Source: Bradyrhizobium tropiciagri (GTDB taxonomy: Bacteria; Pseudomonadota; Alphaproteobacteria; Rhizobiales; Xanthobacteraceae). From it: a stretch of DNA of 64,000 nt. The stretch is taken from contig NZ_JAFCKH010000014.1 in NCBI RefSeq assembly GCF_018130505.1, positions 124,001 to 188,000 on the forward strand, in the 5' to 3' direction. The position numbers were made by a program, and so were the translations under genes. The notes under the pieces are model-generated. The model was given only the letters and a program-made list of their open reading frames with translations, did not search any database and was not told where the DNA came from. This document shows, one piece after another, positions 8,830 through 18,225 of this stretch. How positions within the stretch are numbered: position 1 is the first letter of the stretch; every line of letters starts with the position of its first letter.

Positions 8830-11367
8830 TCAGTAACGCGCGGAAATGACCAGATACGCAGCGCGTCCCGGAGCCTCGAGCACGAAGGGTGCGGCGCTCT
8901 GGTACAGCGCGTCGTAGTAGCGCTTGTCGAAGATGTTGTTGACGAACAGCTTCGCGGTCCAGTTCTTGTCGATCTTCGCTTCCACGAAGGTGTCGAAGCG
9001 CCAGTAGCTCGGGATCGACGTGCCCTGGTTGGCCGCAAGGAAGGTGCCGCCATACACCTTGGAGCGATACACCGCCTGCCCGCCGATCTCCCACATGTCG
9101 GTGAGCTGATACTTCGAGAGCATGCTGAACGACTGGTGCGCGACGTTGGCAAGCGGCAGGCCGACGTTCGAGGTGTAAAGCGCCGTGTTCGCCGGCGGAA
9201 TGTTCGATTTGGTCACTTCCGACTGCATCAACACGAGGCCGCCGAACACGCTCCACTTGTCGGTGATCTTGCCGCCCACTCCGAGATCGATGCCGCGGAT
9301 ACGATAGGCCGCACCCGCACTGATACAGGAGACCGTACCGGTCGTGCCGGCGGGATATGGACAGTCCGCGGTCTGCGTTGTGGGCGTAACGTTGCGGGAC
9401 TCCCGGGCATTGTCCTTCTCTGTCTGGAACACGGCTGCTGTGACCAGCAGGTGCCGATCGAACAGCTCCCATTTGGTGCCGACTTCGATCGCCTTGTTCT
9501 TCTCCGGACCGAAGATCTGACTCGGGTTACCGTTGAGCACCGGAGAAAGACCGCCATATTGAATGCTAGTGCCGTCAAACTCCGCGCCGACCGGGTTCGA
9601 GGATGTCGCATAGGCCGCGTAAACGCTGCCGTTCGGCAACGGTTTAATCGTAAAGCCGAGGTTGAAGTTCGGCAGCCCGTAATCCTGCTGTTGCTGACCG
9701 AAGACGTTGGCGACGCCGTTGACCGTGCCGTACCCGCTCGTCTTGATGTTGTAGTCGTCATAGCGAATGCCGCCATTGAGGATCAGCAGGTCGTTGTAGT
9801 TCGCCGTGTCGACGGCGTAGACGCTTTTCGTATCGATGCTGATCTTGGTCGGCAGTCCCGACAGACCCGAGGGTATTCCGAACGGAATGTTCGTGAATTG
9901 CGGGTTGAAGACGCTGACGCCCGTCAAGGATCCGGTGCCGCTGAAGCCGCCGGGCAATGCTTCCGAACTCAACCCGATATATCTGTCGATCGATGACCTC
10001 TCCTGGTCGTATTCGAAGCCGGCAAGTGCCGTATGCTTGAACCCGACGCCGTCGTTGAATTTGTAGGTGGCTTCGGTCTGGTTCGCGATCACGCTCGTTG
10101 CCTGGAATCGGCTTTGCGGATTGGCGCTGAGCGTCGAGGCCGAGAGCGGATCCTTGATGACCGGCGCTTCAGGCAGCGTTCCGATGTAGTTTTGCGTCGA
10201 GTAGGAGTCGCGGAATTTGTTCGTGATCAAGAGATCGGGCGTGACCTGCACTTCGGCGTTGAGCGAGCCGATGTCCTGCCCCGTCCGATAGAAGTCGCGA
10301 TTGGTGAAACCGTACCAGTTGTTTCGGTTGGAGCCGAAGTCCGGAAATGGACCGCCGGCAGTGGTTGCGGGGTTCGGCCGGTAGTAAGGCACGCCGAAAT
10401 CCGGGAGGCCGGTCAACTCGGTGTGGATGTAGTTGCCGGTGATCTTGACGGCATCCACCGGCTTCCAGGTCCCGGCAACAAAGGCGCCGTCACGGTTGTC
10501 CTGCACGTAGTCACGACCGGCGACGCCGGCGTCCTGAAACAAGCCGCCCGCGCGGAAGGCCAGGGTCGGACTGATCACCTGGTTGACATCAAGCACGACA
10601 CGCTTGGTCCGGTCGGTGCCGAACGTGGTGTCCATGTTGTAGAAGCTCTTCTCCGTCGTCGCCTGCTTGGTGACGATGTTGATGGCGCCGCCGGCAGTGC
10701 CGCGACCGGCAAAGGACGAAGCGGGCCCGCGCAGGATCTCAACCTGCTCGGTGAAGAAGTTCTCGCGAACGCTCACGCCTGAATCACGCACACCGTCGAT
10801 GAAGACGTCGTTGCGCACGTCGAAGCCGCGGATGAAGAAGCGGTCACCGAAGGCGTTGCCGCCCTCGCCCGTGCCGAGCGTCACGCCCGCGGTCGACAGG
10901 ATCGCCGTTTTCAGCGAGGTGGCGTTCTTGTCCTCGAGCACGTCCTTGGTCAGCACGGTGACCGACCTCGGTGTGTTCAGGATCGGCTCGGGAAACTTGC
11001 CTGATGACTGCAACCGGTCGCCCTTGTACGGCGCGGCCGGATCGGCATAGGGGTCGCGATCGGCCGGCAGGCCGCCGGCGTTTTGAAACGGCACAGCCGC
11101 CGGCTGGGCGCGACGCGCGGCGCGGCGCAGCGCGCTGCGGGCGCGGACATGATCCGGCGAAGGCTTCGACGCGGCCGGACGCGGACGCGCGACCGGCGCA
11201 TCGACCGTCACCGGCGGCAGGTTGGATTGCTGCGCCTCGGCGCCCGAAAACGACGCCACCGCGATCAGTCCCGCGACCGCGGAAACCTTCCCGGAATGAC
11301 TTGCACTATCGGCCGAACCGCCCGCAGCCTCGAACCGCAGCGATCGCGGCGCCTTTACATTGCTCAT
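8830..11367 (-). CDS. TonB-dependent catecholate-type siderophore receptor (Fiu-like)
   Basis: An outer-membrane ferric-siderophore receptor of 845 residues from the chosen ATG at 11367, which follows a GGGGGCG ribosome site; an in-frame start 13 codons upstream is less supported. An N-terminal export signal is followed by the TonB box LPPVTVDAP and an Ala/Arg/Pro-rich linker. The plug domain comes next ([14 protein letters not shown], then [19 protein letters not shown] and [15 protein letters not shown]), then a beta-barrel ending in aromatic VISARY. It heads the iron operon that continues into piuC, exbB, exbD and tonB. Upstream are iron-box-like sites at 11514-11566. The exact siderophore is unknown. 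Confidence 0.93.
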   Translation of the reverse strand: MSNVKAPRSLRFEAAGGSADSASHSGKVSAVAGLIAVASFSGAEAQQSNLPPVTVDAPVARPRPAASKPSPDHVRARSALRRAARRAQPAAVPFQNAGGLPADRDPYADPAAPYKGDRLQSSGKFPEPILNTPRSVTVLTKDVLEDKNATSLKTAILSTAGVTLGTGEGGNAFGDRFFIRGFDVRNDVFIDGVRDSGVSVRENFFTEQVEILRGPASSFAGRGTAGGAINIVTKQATTEKSFYNMDTTFGTDRTKRVVLDVNQVISPTLAFRAGGLFQDAGVAGRDYVQDNRDGAFVAGTWKPVDAVKITGNYIHTELTGLPDFGVPYYRPNPATTAGGPFPDFGSNRNNWYGFTNRDFYRTGQDIGSLNAEVQVTPDLLITNKFRDSYSTQNYIGTLPEAPVIKDPLSASTLSANPQSRFQATSVIANQTEATYKFNDGVGFKHTALAGFEYDQERSSIDRYIGLSSEALPGGFSGTGSLTGVSVFNPQFTNIPFGIPSGLSGLPTKISIDTKSVYAVDTANYNDLLILNGGIRYDDYNIKTSGYGTVNGVANVFGQQQQDYGLPNFNLGFTIKPLPNGSVYAAYATSSNPVGAEFDGTSIQYGGLSPVLNGNPSQIFGPEKNKAIEVGTKWELFDRHLLVTAAVFQTEKDNARESRNVTPTTQTADCPYPAGTTGTVSCISAGAAYRIRGIDLGVGGKITDKWSVFGGLVLMQSEVTKSNIPPANTALYTSNVGLPLANVAHQSFSMLSKYQLTDMWEIGGQAVYRSKVYGGTFLAANQGTSIPSYWRFDTFVEAKIDKNWTAKLFVNNIFDKRYYDALYQSAAPFVLEAPGRAAYLVISARY

Positions 11368-11513
11368 TTGACACGCCCCCAAAGAAAACAGGCCGACCCG
11401 CAACAACCAGTCATTGGGTGCGACGAACTGTCTTCCTTCGGTTATCGAGCGTGAAATTTTCGGTCAATGCGAACGCTGCAACAGCGCGCTTGAATCGTGC
11501 CGATTCAAAGGGA

Positions 11514-11566
11514 TTCTAATCTGCAGTCTGTAACGGTTCTAAACTGATCTTTTTAATCGTTCTAAA
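11514..11566. promoter_or_regulatory. Three phased TTCTAA half-sites, Irr/ICE-like iron control element
   Basis: TTCTAAT at 11514, TTCTAAA at 11537 and TTCTAAA at 11560 stand exactly 23 bases apart, about 147-200 bases upstream of the siderophore receptor start. The rhizobial Irr (ICE) consensus, as I recall it, is TTTAGAAYNRTTCTAAA. The 17-mers 11527-11543 and 11550-11566 fit it at about 14-15 positions; the first site fits mainly on one side. Iron or haem control of the receptor-tonB operon by Irr is the natural reading. A Fur-like regulator is the alternative. Confidence 0.6.
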
Positions 11567-11569
11567 CAA

Positions 11570-11809
11570 TCACTCCGCGCTCGGCGGCTTCATCAGCGAA
11601 AACAGCTCATCGACGGTGCGCTGCGCGACCTGACGCACGCGATCGGAGTTCTCCATGCCGGCGATGTTGACGCCGTTGACGACGGCTTTGATCTCGTCAC
11701 GGAAATCGGTGAGGAAGCGCACCGGATCGCGCTGCTCGCTTGCGACGCGCGCGATCAGTCCGGTGATCAGGATCTGACACGCCATCATGCGTCCGTTCAA
11801 CTCGTCCAT
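11570..11809 (-). CDS. Small hypothetical protein
   Basis: A 79-residue, probably all-helical cytosolic protein with no family I can name. The segment MMACQILITGLIARVA is moderately hydrophobic but too polar around it to be a sure membrane helix. The rest is charged (FLTDFRDEIKAVVNGV). It reads towards the siderophore receptor on the same strand, and the iron-box-like sites begin 4 bases after its stop. It therefore probably has its own promoter. Coding quality (third-position GC, clear ATG, GGAGG-like AGGAGGGGC upstream) supports a real gene. Confidence 0.7.
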   Translation of the reverse strand: MDELNGRMMACQILITGLIARVASEQRDPVRFLTDFRDEIKAVVNGVNIAGMENSDRVRQVAQRTVDELFSLMKPPSAE

Positions 11810-11901
11810 CGCAGCCCCTCCTAGTCATGCATCGTCGAGCCGCGATATGAACGACATCAAGCGGCGTTTCAACCGCTGCGCGGGGCGACACAATCTCAGC
11901 C

Positions 11902-12002
11902 GTCATCGCCCGGCTTGACCGGGCGATCCAGTATTCCAGAGGCAGCAGTGGCGATGGAGAGGCCGCGGCGTACTGGGTCCCCCGGTCAAGCCGGGGGACG
12001 AC
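11902..12002. repeat. Palindromic intergenic repeat (GTCATCGCCCGGCTTGACCGG family)
   Basis: The left arm GTCATCGCCCGGCTTGACC...GATCCAGTATTCCAGAGGC mirrors the right arm GGCGTACTGGGTCCCCCGG...GACGAC, with GGAGAGGCCGCGG between. The same family, in the same orientation, appears at 52161-52263. It lies between two genes on the same strand (MarR upstream, small hypothetical downstream) and may act as a transcript-end hairpin. Confidence 0.85.
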
Positions 12003-12076
12003 ACCGAGTATGTGGGGCGTAACCGAGTATGTGGATCGTATTCAGCGTTACGCCTGCGCGCGGCAACGCAGCCGCG

Positions 12077-12538
12077 CTACTTCGCGGCGATCTGCTCCGA
12101 TTCCTCGCCGAGCGCCTTGATGCGATCCTTGATCTCGCGCAGCGTGGCGAGCCCGCTCTCGACATGCTTGGCCGGGACATCGCGCAGCACGTCGCTTGCG
12201 ATCTCATCGCGCAGGCTGTCGAGATCGTCGACGAGCTGGCGGCCGCTCTTGGTCAGGAACAGACGGTTGGTGCGGCGGTCCCTCGGGTCGTGCCGGCGTT
12301 CGAGCAGGCCATGCTCGACGAGGCGGTCGAGCAGCCGCACCAGCGAGATCGGCTGCAGCTCGAGCACGTCGGCGAGATCGACCTGGGACAGGCCTTCCTG
12401 CTGGCGCAGCCGAAACAACACGATCCATTGCGCACGCGTGGTGCCGCGCGTCTTGGCGCGGTGGTCGATATAGTTGCGCAGCAGCCGCGAGCTCTCGACG
12501 AGCTGGGCGATATACTGGCGTTTGAGATCGAACGACAT
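12077..12538 (-). CDS. MarR-family transcriptional regulator
   Basis: A 153-residue MarR-type winged-helix repressor. The DNA-binding core (about residues 40-105) shows LSQVDLADVLELQPISLVRLLDRLVEHGLLERR and the wing motif DPRDRRTNRLFLT. The ATG at 12538 (MSFDLKRQYI) is preferred over an in-frame start 23 codons upstream, because the latter would cover the operator-like repeat. It is divergent from the RND efflux pair that starts at 12728 and is its probable repressor. Confidence 0.92.
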   Translation of the reverse strand: MSFDLKRQYIAQLVESSRLLRNYIDHRAKTRGTTRAQWIVLFRLRQQEGLSQVDLADVLELQPISLVRLLDRLVEHGLLERRHDPRDRRTNRLFLTKSGRQLVDDLDSLRDEIASDVLRDVPAKHVESGLATLREIKDRIKALGEESEQIAAK

Positions 12539-12575
12539 GGCGTTTCCCGGTCGATTCGTTTCGGTTTGTTGCTGA

Positions 12576-12599
12576 CCTAAACCTTTCCAAATGTTTAGG
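12576..12599. promoter_or_regulatory. Operator-like inverted repeat between marR and the RND efflux genes
   Basis: CCTAAAC (12576-12582) and GTTTAGG (12593-12599) form perfect 7-bp arms around a 10-base AT-rich centre. The repeat sits 38-61 bases upstream of the MarR start and about 130 bases upstream of the efflux adaptor start. Size and symmetry fit a MarR dimer site. An imperfect TGTGTTTACACA lies nearby at about 12616. Confidence 0.55.
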
Positions 12600-12727
12600 A
12601 TTCTCAAGCCGTAGTGTGTTTACACATTAAGTGCACGCATATTATATCCGCAAGCTCTGGGAACCGATTTGATGACCCATTATTGTTGGTCCAGCCCAAG
12701 ATTGTCCGTTCGAACCCAAGAGCTCGC

Positions 12728-13894
12728 ATGTCCACGTCACGCACAATTGGTTGGGTCTTGCTGATCGCTGCGGTTGGCGCAGCGGGCTATTACGGCTGGC
12801 AGAAATACGAGGGCAACAAGCAGGCTGCCGCAGCCGCGCAGCACCGCGCCGCTGTGAAGCCTGCGGTTCCGGTCAAGATCGCGGCGGTCGAAAAGGCCGA
12901 CTTCCCGGTCTATCTGACCGGCCTCGGCACCGTGCAGGCATTCAACACCGTCCAGGTCCGCACCCGGGTCGACGGCCAGATCATCAAGGTCGCCTTCAAG
13001 GAGGGCCAGTTCGTCAAGGCCGGCGACACGCTGGTCGAGATCGACCCGCGGCCGTTCCAGGCCGCGCTCGACCAGGCCAAGGCCAAGAAGGCGCAGGATG
13101 AAGCCAACATCGCCAACGCCAATCTCGACCTGCAGCGCTTCACGAAGCTCGGCGAATTCGCCACCCGCCAGCAGCTCGACACCCAACGCTCCACCGTGGC
13201 CCAGCTCACCGCGCAGATCGCGGCCGACGATGCGGCGATCTTCAACGCCCAGACCCAGCTCGACTACGCCACGGTGAAGTCGCCGATCGACGGCATCGTC
13301 GGCCTGCGCCTCGTCGACATCGGCAACATCGTCAATGCCGCGACCGCGACCGGCATCGTGACCATCACCCAGATCGAGCCGATCACGGTGATCTTCACCG
13401 CGCCCGAAGACCAGCTCCCGGACATCAAGGCCGCCCTCGCAGTGGCGCCGCCGAAGACCATTGCGCTGACCACCGACGGCAAGAAGGTGCTGTCGACCGG
13501 CACGCTGCAGCTGATCAACAACCAGGTCGACACCACCAGCGGGACTGTCCGGCTGAAGGCGGTGTTCGACAACAAGGACCATGCGCTTTGGCCGGGCCAG
13601 TCGGTCTCGACCCGGCTGTTGGTCAGGACGTTGAAGGATGCCACGGTCGTCCCCGATGACGCGGTGCAGCATGGCACTGACGGCCTCTACGCGTATTCAG
13701 TAAACCAGGAGAGCAAGGCCGAGCTCCGCAAGCTCAAGGTCAGCCAGTCGATCGACGGCAAGTCGGTGATCGAGGATGGCCTGTCGCCCGGACAGCAGGT
13801 GATCACCTCGGGCCAGTACAAGGTCTCGCCGGGAACCCTGGTGACGACGGCGGTGGCGAACTCGGATCAGCAGGTGAAGGTCACGCAGGAATGA
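12728..13894 (+). CDS. RND efflux periplasmic adaptor (MdtA-like)
   Basis: A 388-residue membrane-fusion protein that bridges an RND pump to an outer-membrane channel. It has an N-terminal membrane anchor (residues 6-22), a lipoyl half-motif (VDGQIIKVAFKEGQFVKAGD), an alpha-hairpin (about 125-185), the second lipoyl half (ATVKSPIDGIVGLRLVDIGN), and a beta-barrel with the segment LWPGQSVSTRLLV. The ATG at 12728 is chosen because the hydrophobic anchor starts there. Its stop overlaps the start of the pump gene by 4 bases (ATGA), so the two are co-translated. The divergent MarR gene probably regulates it. Confidence 0.93.
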   Translation: MSTSRTIGWVLLIAAVGAAGYYGWQKYEGNKQAAAAAQHRAAVKPAVPVKIAAVEKADFPVYLTGLGTVQAFNTVQVRTRVDGQIIKVAFKEGQFVKAGDTLVEIDPRPFQAALDQAKAKKAQDEANIANANLDLQRFTKLGEFATRQQLDTQRSTVAQLTAQIAADDAAIFNAQTQLDYATVKSPIDGIVGLRLVDIGNIVNAATATGIVTITQIEPITVIFTAPEDQLPDIKAALAVAPPKTIALTTDGKKVLSTGTLQLINNQVDTTSGTVRLKAVFDNKDHALWPGQSVSTRLLVRTLKDATVVPDDAVQHGTDGLYAYSVNQESKAELRKLKVSQSIDGKSVIEDGLSPGQQVITSGQYKVSPGTLVTTAVANSDQQVKVTQE

Positions 13895-16800
13895 GCGACG
13901 GAATTTCCGCCCCCTTCATTCGCTTCCCCATCGGCACCTCGCTGCTGATGGCCGGCATTCTGTTTGTCGGTCTCGTCGCCTATCCGCTGCTGCCGGTGGC
14001 GCCGCTGCCGCAGGTCGACTTCCCGACCATCCAGATCACCGGAACGCTGCCGGGCGCCAGCCCGGAGACGATGGCGACTTCGGTCGCGCAGCCGCTGGAG
14101 CGCCAGTTCGCGCAGATTCCCGGCATCGCGCAGATGACCTCGACGAGCTATCTCGGCACCGCGTCGGTGACCATCCAGTTCGACCTCAACCGCTCGATCG
14201 ACGGCGCCGCCAACGACGTGCAGGCCGCCATCAATGCCGCCAGCGGGCAATTGCCGAAGACCCTGCCCTCGCCGCCGACCTATCGCAAGGTCAACCCGGC
14301 GGACTCGCCGATCATGCTGCTGTCGGCGACATCGGAGACTCTGCCGCTGACCACGGTGAGCGATGCGGTCGACGCCCAACTGGCGCAGCAGATCAGCCAG
14401 ATCTCCGGCGTCGCGCAGGTCATCATCGGCGGGCAGCAGAAGCCGTCGGTGCGCGTCCAGATCGATCCGGCCAAGCTGGTCGCCAAGGGCCTGTCGCTGG
14501 AGGACGTCCGCGCCGCGATCAACATCGCGACCGTCGACAGCCCGAAGGGCAATATCGACGGCGCGACGCGCGCCTACACCATCTACGCCAACGACCAACT
14601 GCTGACGGCGGATCCCTGGAACGACGTCATCATCGCCTACCGCAACGGCGGGCCGCTGCGCATCCGCGACATCGGCCGGGCCGTCACCGGACCCGAGGAC
14701 GCCAAGCAGGCCGCCTGGGCCAACGGCAAGCGCGGCGTGTTCCTCGTCATCTTCAAGCAGCCCGGCGCCAACGTCATCGACACCGTCGACAAGATCAAGG
14801 CGACGCTGCCGCGGCTGGTCGCCGCGATCCCGCCGGCGATCAAGATCGACGTCATCTCGGACCGCACCACGACGATCCGCGCCGCGGTCGAGGACGTCCA
14901 GTTCACCCTGCTATTGACCATCTTCCTCGTGGTGATGGTGATCTTCGTCTTCCTGCGCAGCTTCTGGGCGACGGTGATCCCCGCGGTGACCGTGCCGCTG
15001 GCGCTGCTCGGCGCCTGCGCGCTGATGTGGGTGTTCGGCTATACGCTCGACAATCTGTCGCTGATGGCGCTGACGATCGCGGTCGGCTTCGTGGTCGACG
15101 ACGCCATCGTGATGCTGGAGAACATCAGCCGCTACATCGAGGAAGGCGAGAAGCCGATGGCGGCCGCCTTCAAGGGTTCCAGCGAGATCGGCTTCACGAT
15201 CGTGTCGATCAGCATCTCGCTGGTCGCGGTGCTGATCCCGCTGCTGCTGATGGGCGGCATCATCGGCCGCCTGTTCCGCGAATTCGCCGTCGTGCTGGCG
15301 ATGACGATCTTCGTGTCGATGTTCGTGTCGCTGACGCTGACGCCGATGATGGCCTCGCGCTTCCTGCGCGCCCACAACGAGGAGCGGCACGGCCGCTTCT
15401 ACCAGATCAGCGAGCGCGGCTTCGACGCGATGCTCAACGGCTACCGCGCCGGCCTCGACCTCGCGCTGCGCTGGAAGTTCACCACGCTGATGGTGTTCTT
15501 CGGCACGCTGGCGCTGTCGGTCTACATGTTCGTGATCATCCCGAAGGGCTTCTTCCCGCAGCAGGACGTCGGCCTGATCACTGCGACCTCGGAAGCCAAC
15601 CAGGACATCTCGTTCGCCGAGATGAAGCGCAAGCAGGAAGCGCTCGGCAAGATCGTGCTGCAGGACCCTGCGGTGGCGACGGTGGCGATGGCGATCGGTG
15701 GCAGCGGCCGCGCCGGCAACAACGGCGCGATGTACATCACGCTGAAGCCGCTGAAGGACCGCGACGCCAACGCACAGCAGGTCATCGCCCGGCTGCGGCC
15801 GAAGCTCGAGAAGGTCGAGGGCGCCCGGCTGTTCATGCAGGCGGCGCAGGACGTCCGCTTGGGTGGCCGGCCGACCCGCACCCAGTTCGAGTTCACGCTG
15901 CAGGACGCCAACCTCGCCGAGCTGAACCAGTGGGCGCCCAAAATCCTGAGCAAGATGCAGACGCTGCCGCAGCTGCGCGACGTCGCGACCGACCAGCAGA
16001 CCAACGGCACCACGCTCGAGCTGCAGATCAACCGCGACACCGCATCGCGCTACGGCATCCAGCCGCAGATGATCGACGACACGCTGTATGACGCGTTCGG
16101 CCAGCGCCAGGTGACGCAGTATTTCACCCAGCTCAACAGCTACCACGTCATCCTCGAGGTGCTGCCGGAGCTGCAGGCCTCGATCGACACGCTGAACAAC
16201 ATCTACATCAAGTCGCCGCTGACCGGCGACCAGGTGCCGCTGTCGACCTTCGCGAAGTGGACCAGCGTGCCGGTGCGGCCGCTCTCGATCAGCCACCAGG
16301 GCCAGTTCCCGGCGATCACCATCTCGTTCAACCTGGCGCAAGGTGTCGCCCTCGGCCAGGCGACGGAAGCCGTGCAGAAGGCGATGGTCGACCTCGGCGC
16401 ACCGCCGACCCTGAGCTCGAGCTTCCAGGGCACGGCGCAGGCGTTTCAGCAATCGCTGTCGACGGTGCCGCTGTTGATCCTCGCCGCGCTGGTCGTGGTC
16501 TACCTGATCCTCGGCATCCTCTACGAGAGCTACATCCACCCGATCACGATCCTGTCGACGCTGCCGTCGGCCGGCGTCGGCGCGCTGGCGATCCTGATGG
16601 CGGCCGGCTTCGACTTCTCGCTGATCGCGCTGATCGGCATCATCCTCCTGATCGGCATCGTGAAGAAGAACGGCATCATGATGGTCGATTTCGCGATCGC
16701 CGCCGAGCGCGACCAGCACATGGAGCCGGTGGCGGCAATCCGGCAGGCCGCGCTGCTGCGCTTCCGCCCGATCATGATGACGACGATGGCCGCGATGCTC

Positions 16801-17037
16801 GGTGGCGTGCCGCTGATGCTCGGCACCGGCACCGGCTCGGAAATCCGCCAGCCGCTCGGCTACGCCATGGTCGGCGGCCTGATCGTCAGCCAGGCGCTGA
16901 CGCTGTTCACGACGCCCGTCGTCTATCTCTATCTCGACAAGCTCTCCAACGCCTTCTCGAACTGGGGCCGCTCGCAGCCGCCGGGTCGTGCTACGCATAG
17001 CGGCGAGGACGGCTCGGTCAAGGAGGCCGCCGAGTGA
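13891..17037 (+). CDS. RND multidrug efflux permease (MdtB/MdtC-like)
   Basis: A 1048-residue inner-membrane proton/drug antiporter of the HAE1 RND family, normal length. It shows the N-terminal helix with FPIGTSLLMAGILFVGLVAY, a porter segment (PGASPETMATSVAQPLERQ), the two proton-relay aspartates Asp403-Asp404 in GFVVDDAIVMLENI, and the second helix bundle (ILYESYIHPITILSTLPSAG, then IVKKNGIMMVDFAI). The VKKNGIMMVDFA wording and overall pattern resemble MdtB/MdtC more than AcrB. No outer-membrane factor gene is adjacent, so a TolC-like channel must come from elsewhere. Substrates are unknown. Confidence 0.94.
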   Translation: MSDGISAPFIRFPIGTSLLMAGILFVGLVAYPLLPVAPLPQVDFPTIQITGTLPGASPETMATSVAQPLERQFAQIPGIAQMTSTSYLGTASVTIQFDLNRSIDGAANDVQAAINAASGQLPKTLPSPPTYRKVNPADSPIMLLSATSETLPLTTVSDAVDAQLAQQISQISGVAQVIIGGQQKPSVRVQIDPAKLVAKGLSLEDVRAAINIATVDSPKGNIDGATRAYTIYANDQLLTADPWNDVIIAYRNGGPLRIRDIGRAVTGPEDAKQAAWANGKRGVFLVIFKQPGANVIDTVDKIKATLPRLVAAIPPAIKIDVISDRTTTIRAAVEDVQFTLLLTIFLVVMVIFVFLRSFWATVIPAVTVPLALLGACALMWVFGYTLDNLSLMALTIAVGFVVDDAIVMLENISRYIEEGEKPMAAAFKGSSEIGFTIVSISISLVAVLIPLLLMGGIIGRLFREFAVVLAMTIFVSMFVSLTLTPMMASRFLRAHNEERHGRFYQISERGFDAMLNGYRAGLDLALRWKFTTLMVFFGTLALSVYMFVIIPKGFFPQQDVGLITATSEANQDISFAEMKRKQEALGKIVLQDPAVATVAMAIGGSGRAGNNGAMYITLKPLKDRDANAQQVIARLRPKLEKVEGARLFMQAAQDVRLGGRPTRTQFEFTLQDANLAELNQWAPKILSKMQTLPQLRDVATDQQTNGTTLELQINRDTASRYGIQPQMIDDTLYDAFGQRQVTQYFTQLNSYHVILEVLPELQASIDTLNNIYIKSPLTGDQVPLSTFAKWTSVPVRPLSISHQGQFPAITISFNLAQGVALGQATEAVQKAMVDLGAPPTLSSSFQGTAQAFQQSLSTVPLLILAALVVVYLILGILYESYIHPITILSTLPSAGVGALAILMAAGFDFSLIALIGIILLIGIVKKNGIMMVDFAIAAERDQHMEPVAAIRQAALLRFRPIMMTTMAAMLGGVPLMLGTGTGSEIRQPLGYAMVGGLIVSQALTLFTTPVVYLYLDKLSNAFSNWGRSQPPGRATHSGEDGSVKEAAE

Positions 17038-17094
17038 CTTGACTTTGCCGACCTGACGGCACATCCGAAAGGCGTAAATTTCGGAGCCGGTGCC

Positions 17095-17664
17095 GTGAAG
17101 ATTGTCGCAAAGTCGCTCGTCGTCCTGTTGACCGTATTCGGCGTGGCCGGCCTTGGCCATGCCCAGGCCCCAAAGCCCAAGAACGCCGCCACGGCGCAGC
17201 AGCATCCGGCGCCCGCCCCTTCCGCCGCGCCACAGGCTGACGCCGCGCCGGCAAACAACGCCGGCTGGGTGGCGCGCTGCACCTCAGCGAGCCGCGAGGC
17301 GCCGCTCGAATGCGCGATGGAACAGACCGCGGTGCTCAGCAAGACCGGCCAACTCATCGTGCTGGTCAACATCCGCGTGGCCGGCGACACCCGCGCGCCG
17401 GTCGCGCTGATCCAGCTGCCGCTCGGGCTGAACCTGCCGGTCGGCGCCAAGCTGCAGGTCGACGAGGGCAAGCCCGTCGACGTCGCGATCCAGACCTGCG
17501 AGGCCCGCGGCTGCTACATCAATGCCCCGATCGCCGCCGATATCCTGGCGCAGCTGCGCACCGGCAAGCAGCTGAAAGTGTCGTTCCAGAATCTCGCCAA
17601 GGAAACAATCACCATCCCGATGCCGCTTGCCGACTTCGCGACGGTGTACGACAAGATCAAGTAG
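17095..17664 (+). CDS. IalB-like (invasion-associated locus B) secreted protein
   Basis: A 189-residue exported protein of the IalB family, widespread in Rhizobiales. It has a signal peptide (residues 1-23), a low-complexity Ala/Pro/Gln segment (about 25-57), then the IalB domain starting at GWVARCTSASREAPLECAMEQ. Paired cysteines (for example in CEARGCYINAP) are probably disulphide-bonded in the periplasm. The start is GTG at 17095 with GGAG about 10 bases upstream. It follows the RND permease by 57 bases. The name comes from Bartonella; in soil and plant bacteria the role is undefined. Confidence 0.85.
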   Translation: MKIVAKSLVVLLTVFGVAGLGHAQAPKPKNAATAQQHPAPAPSAAPQADAAPANNAGWVARCTSASREAPLECAMEQTAVLSKTGQLIVLVNIRVAGDTRAPVALIQLPLGLNLPVGAKLQVDEGKPVDVAIQTCEARGCYINAPIAADILAQLRTGKQLKVSFQNLAKETITIPMPLADFATVYDKIK

Positions 17665-17785
17665 TCGCCTCCTCCTTCGTCTTTGCGGTTGCGTTCGCGT
17701 CCGGCCACACGCGGGCATCTTTCGGATCGCCGCAGGCTGGTCTATTCTACCGCGATGGCCGGCTCGCCGGCGTCGGAGGTGGAGC

Positions 17786-18178
17786 ATGACGCTCAAGTCC
17801 GGTCGCAATCGGCTTCGTCTCGTGGCGATCCTGCTCGCAGCGATTGGGGTGGCCGCCGGCGCGGAGGCCCAGCCGCAAAGCGCCCCGACGGACCAGCCGA
17901 CGATCCGCGACGTTAGAGTCCGGCCACGGAACGAGCAAACCGACGTCGCGGCGCCGCCGGTGCCATATGTCGGCAAATCCTTGCCCGCTTCCGACGTGAA
18001 ACATGTCCACACCACGCATGAAAGCTCGACACCACAGCCGGTGACTCCGCCGGCACCGCGTGTCGAGAGGCAATGGGCCACGCCCGACGCGAAGTGGGTT
18101 CGCACAACACGCGAGCACGCGACCGGCGAGCCCGTTCCCGCTCTCCAGACGTTGCGTCCGCCTGCGGATCGACAATAG
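17786..18178 (+). CDS. Small secreted hypothetical protein, proline/threonine-rich
   Basis: A 130-residue protein with a clear signal peptide (residues 1-29, arginine-rich then LVAILLAAIGVAAGAEAQ). The mature part is polar, rich in Pro, Thr, Val and Arg, and probably disordered. It contains a loose internal duplication: SDVKHVHTTHESSTPQPV resembles PDAKWVRTTREHATGEPV. I recognise no domain. The ATG at 17786 sits behind an excellent ribosome site (GGAGGTGGAGC), so earlier in-frame starts are rejected. The next gene starts 47 bases downstream on the same strand. Confidence 0.7.
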   Translation: MTLKSGRNRLRLVAILLAAIGVAAGAEAQPQSAPTDQPTIRDVRVRPRNEQTDVAAPPVPYVGKSLPASDVKHVHTTHESSTPQPVTPPAPRVERQWATPDAKWVRTTREHATGEPVPALQTLRPPADRQ

Positions 18179-18225
18179 GCGCGGCCCAGTGCTTGATGCG
18201 CTGAAGCCATGGCGGAGCTGTCAAA

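Noticed and set aside
14911-17205. A 764-codon open frame on the minus strand opposite the RND permease
   Set aside because: It is the GC-rich shadow of the permease gene. Its product is a His/Arg/Asp-rich string without any domain, whereas the plus strand gives a full RND protein.
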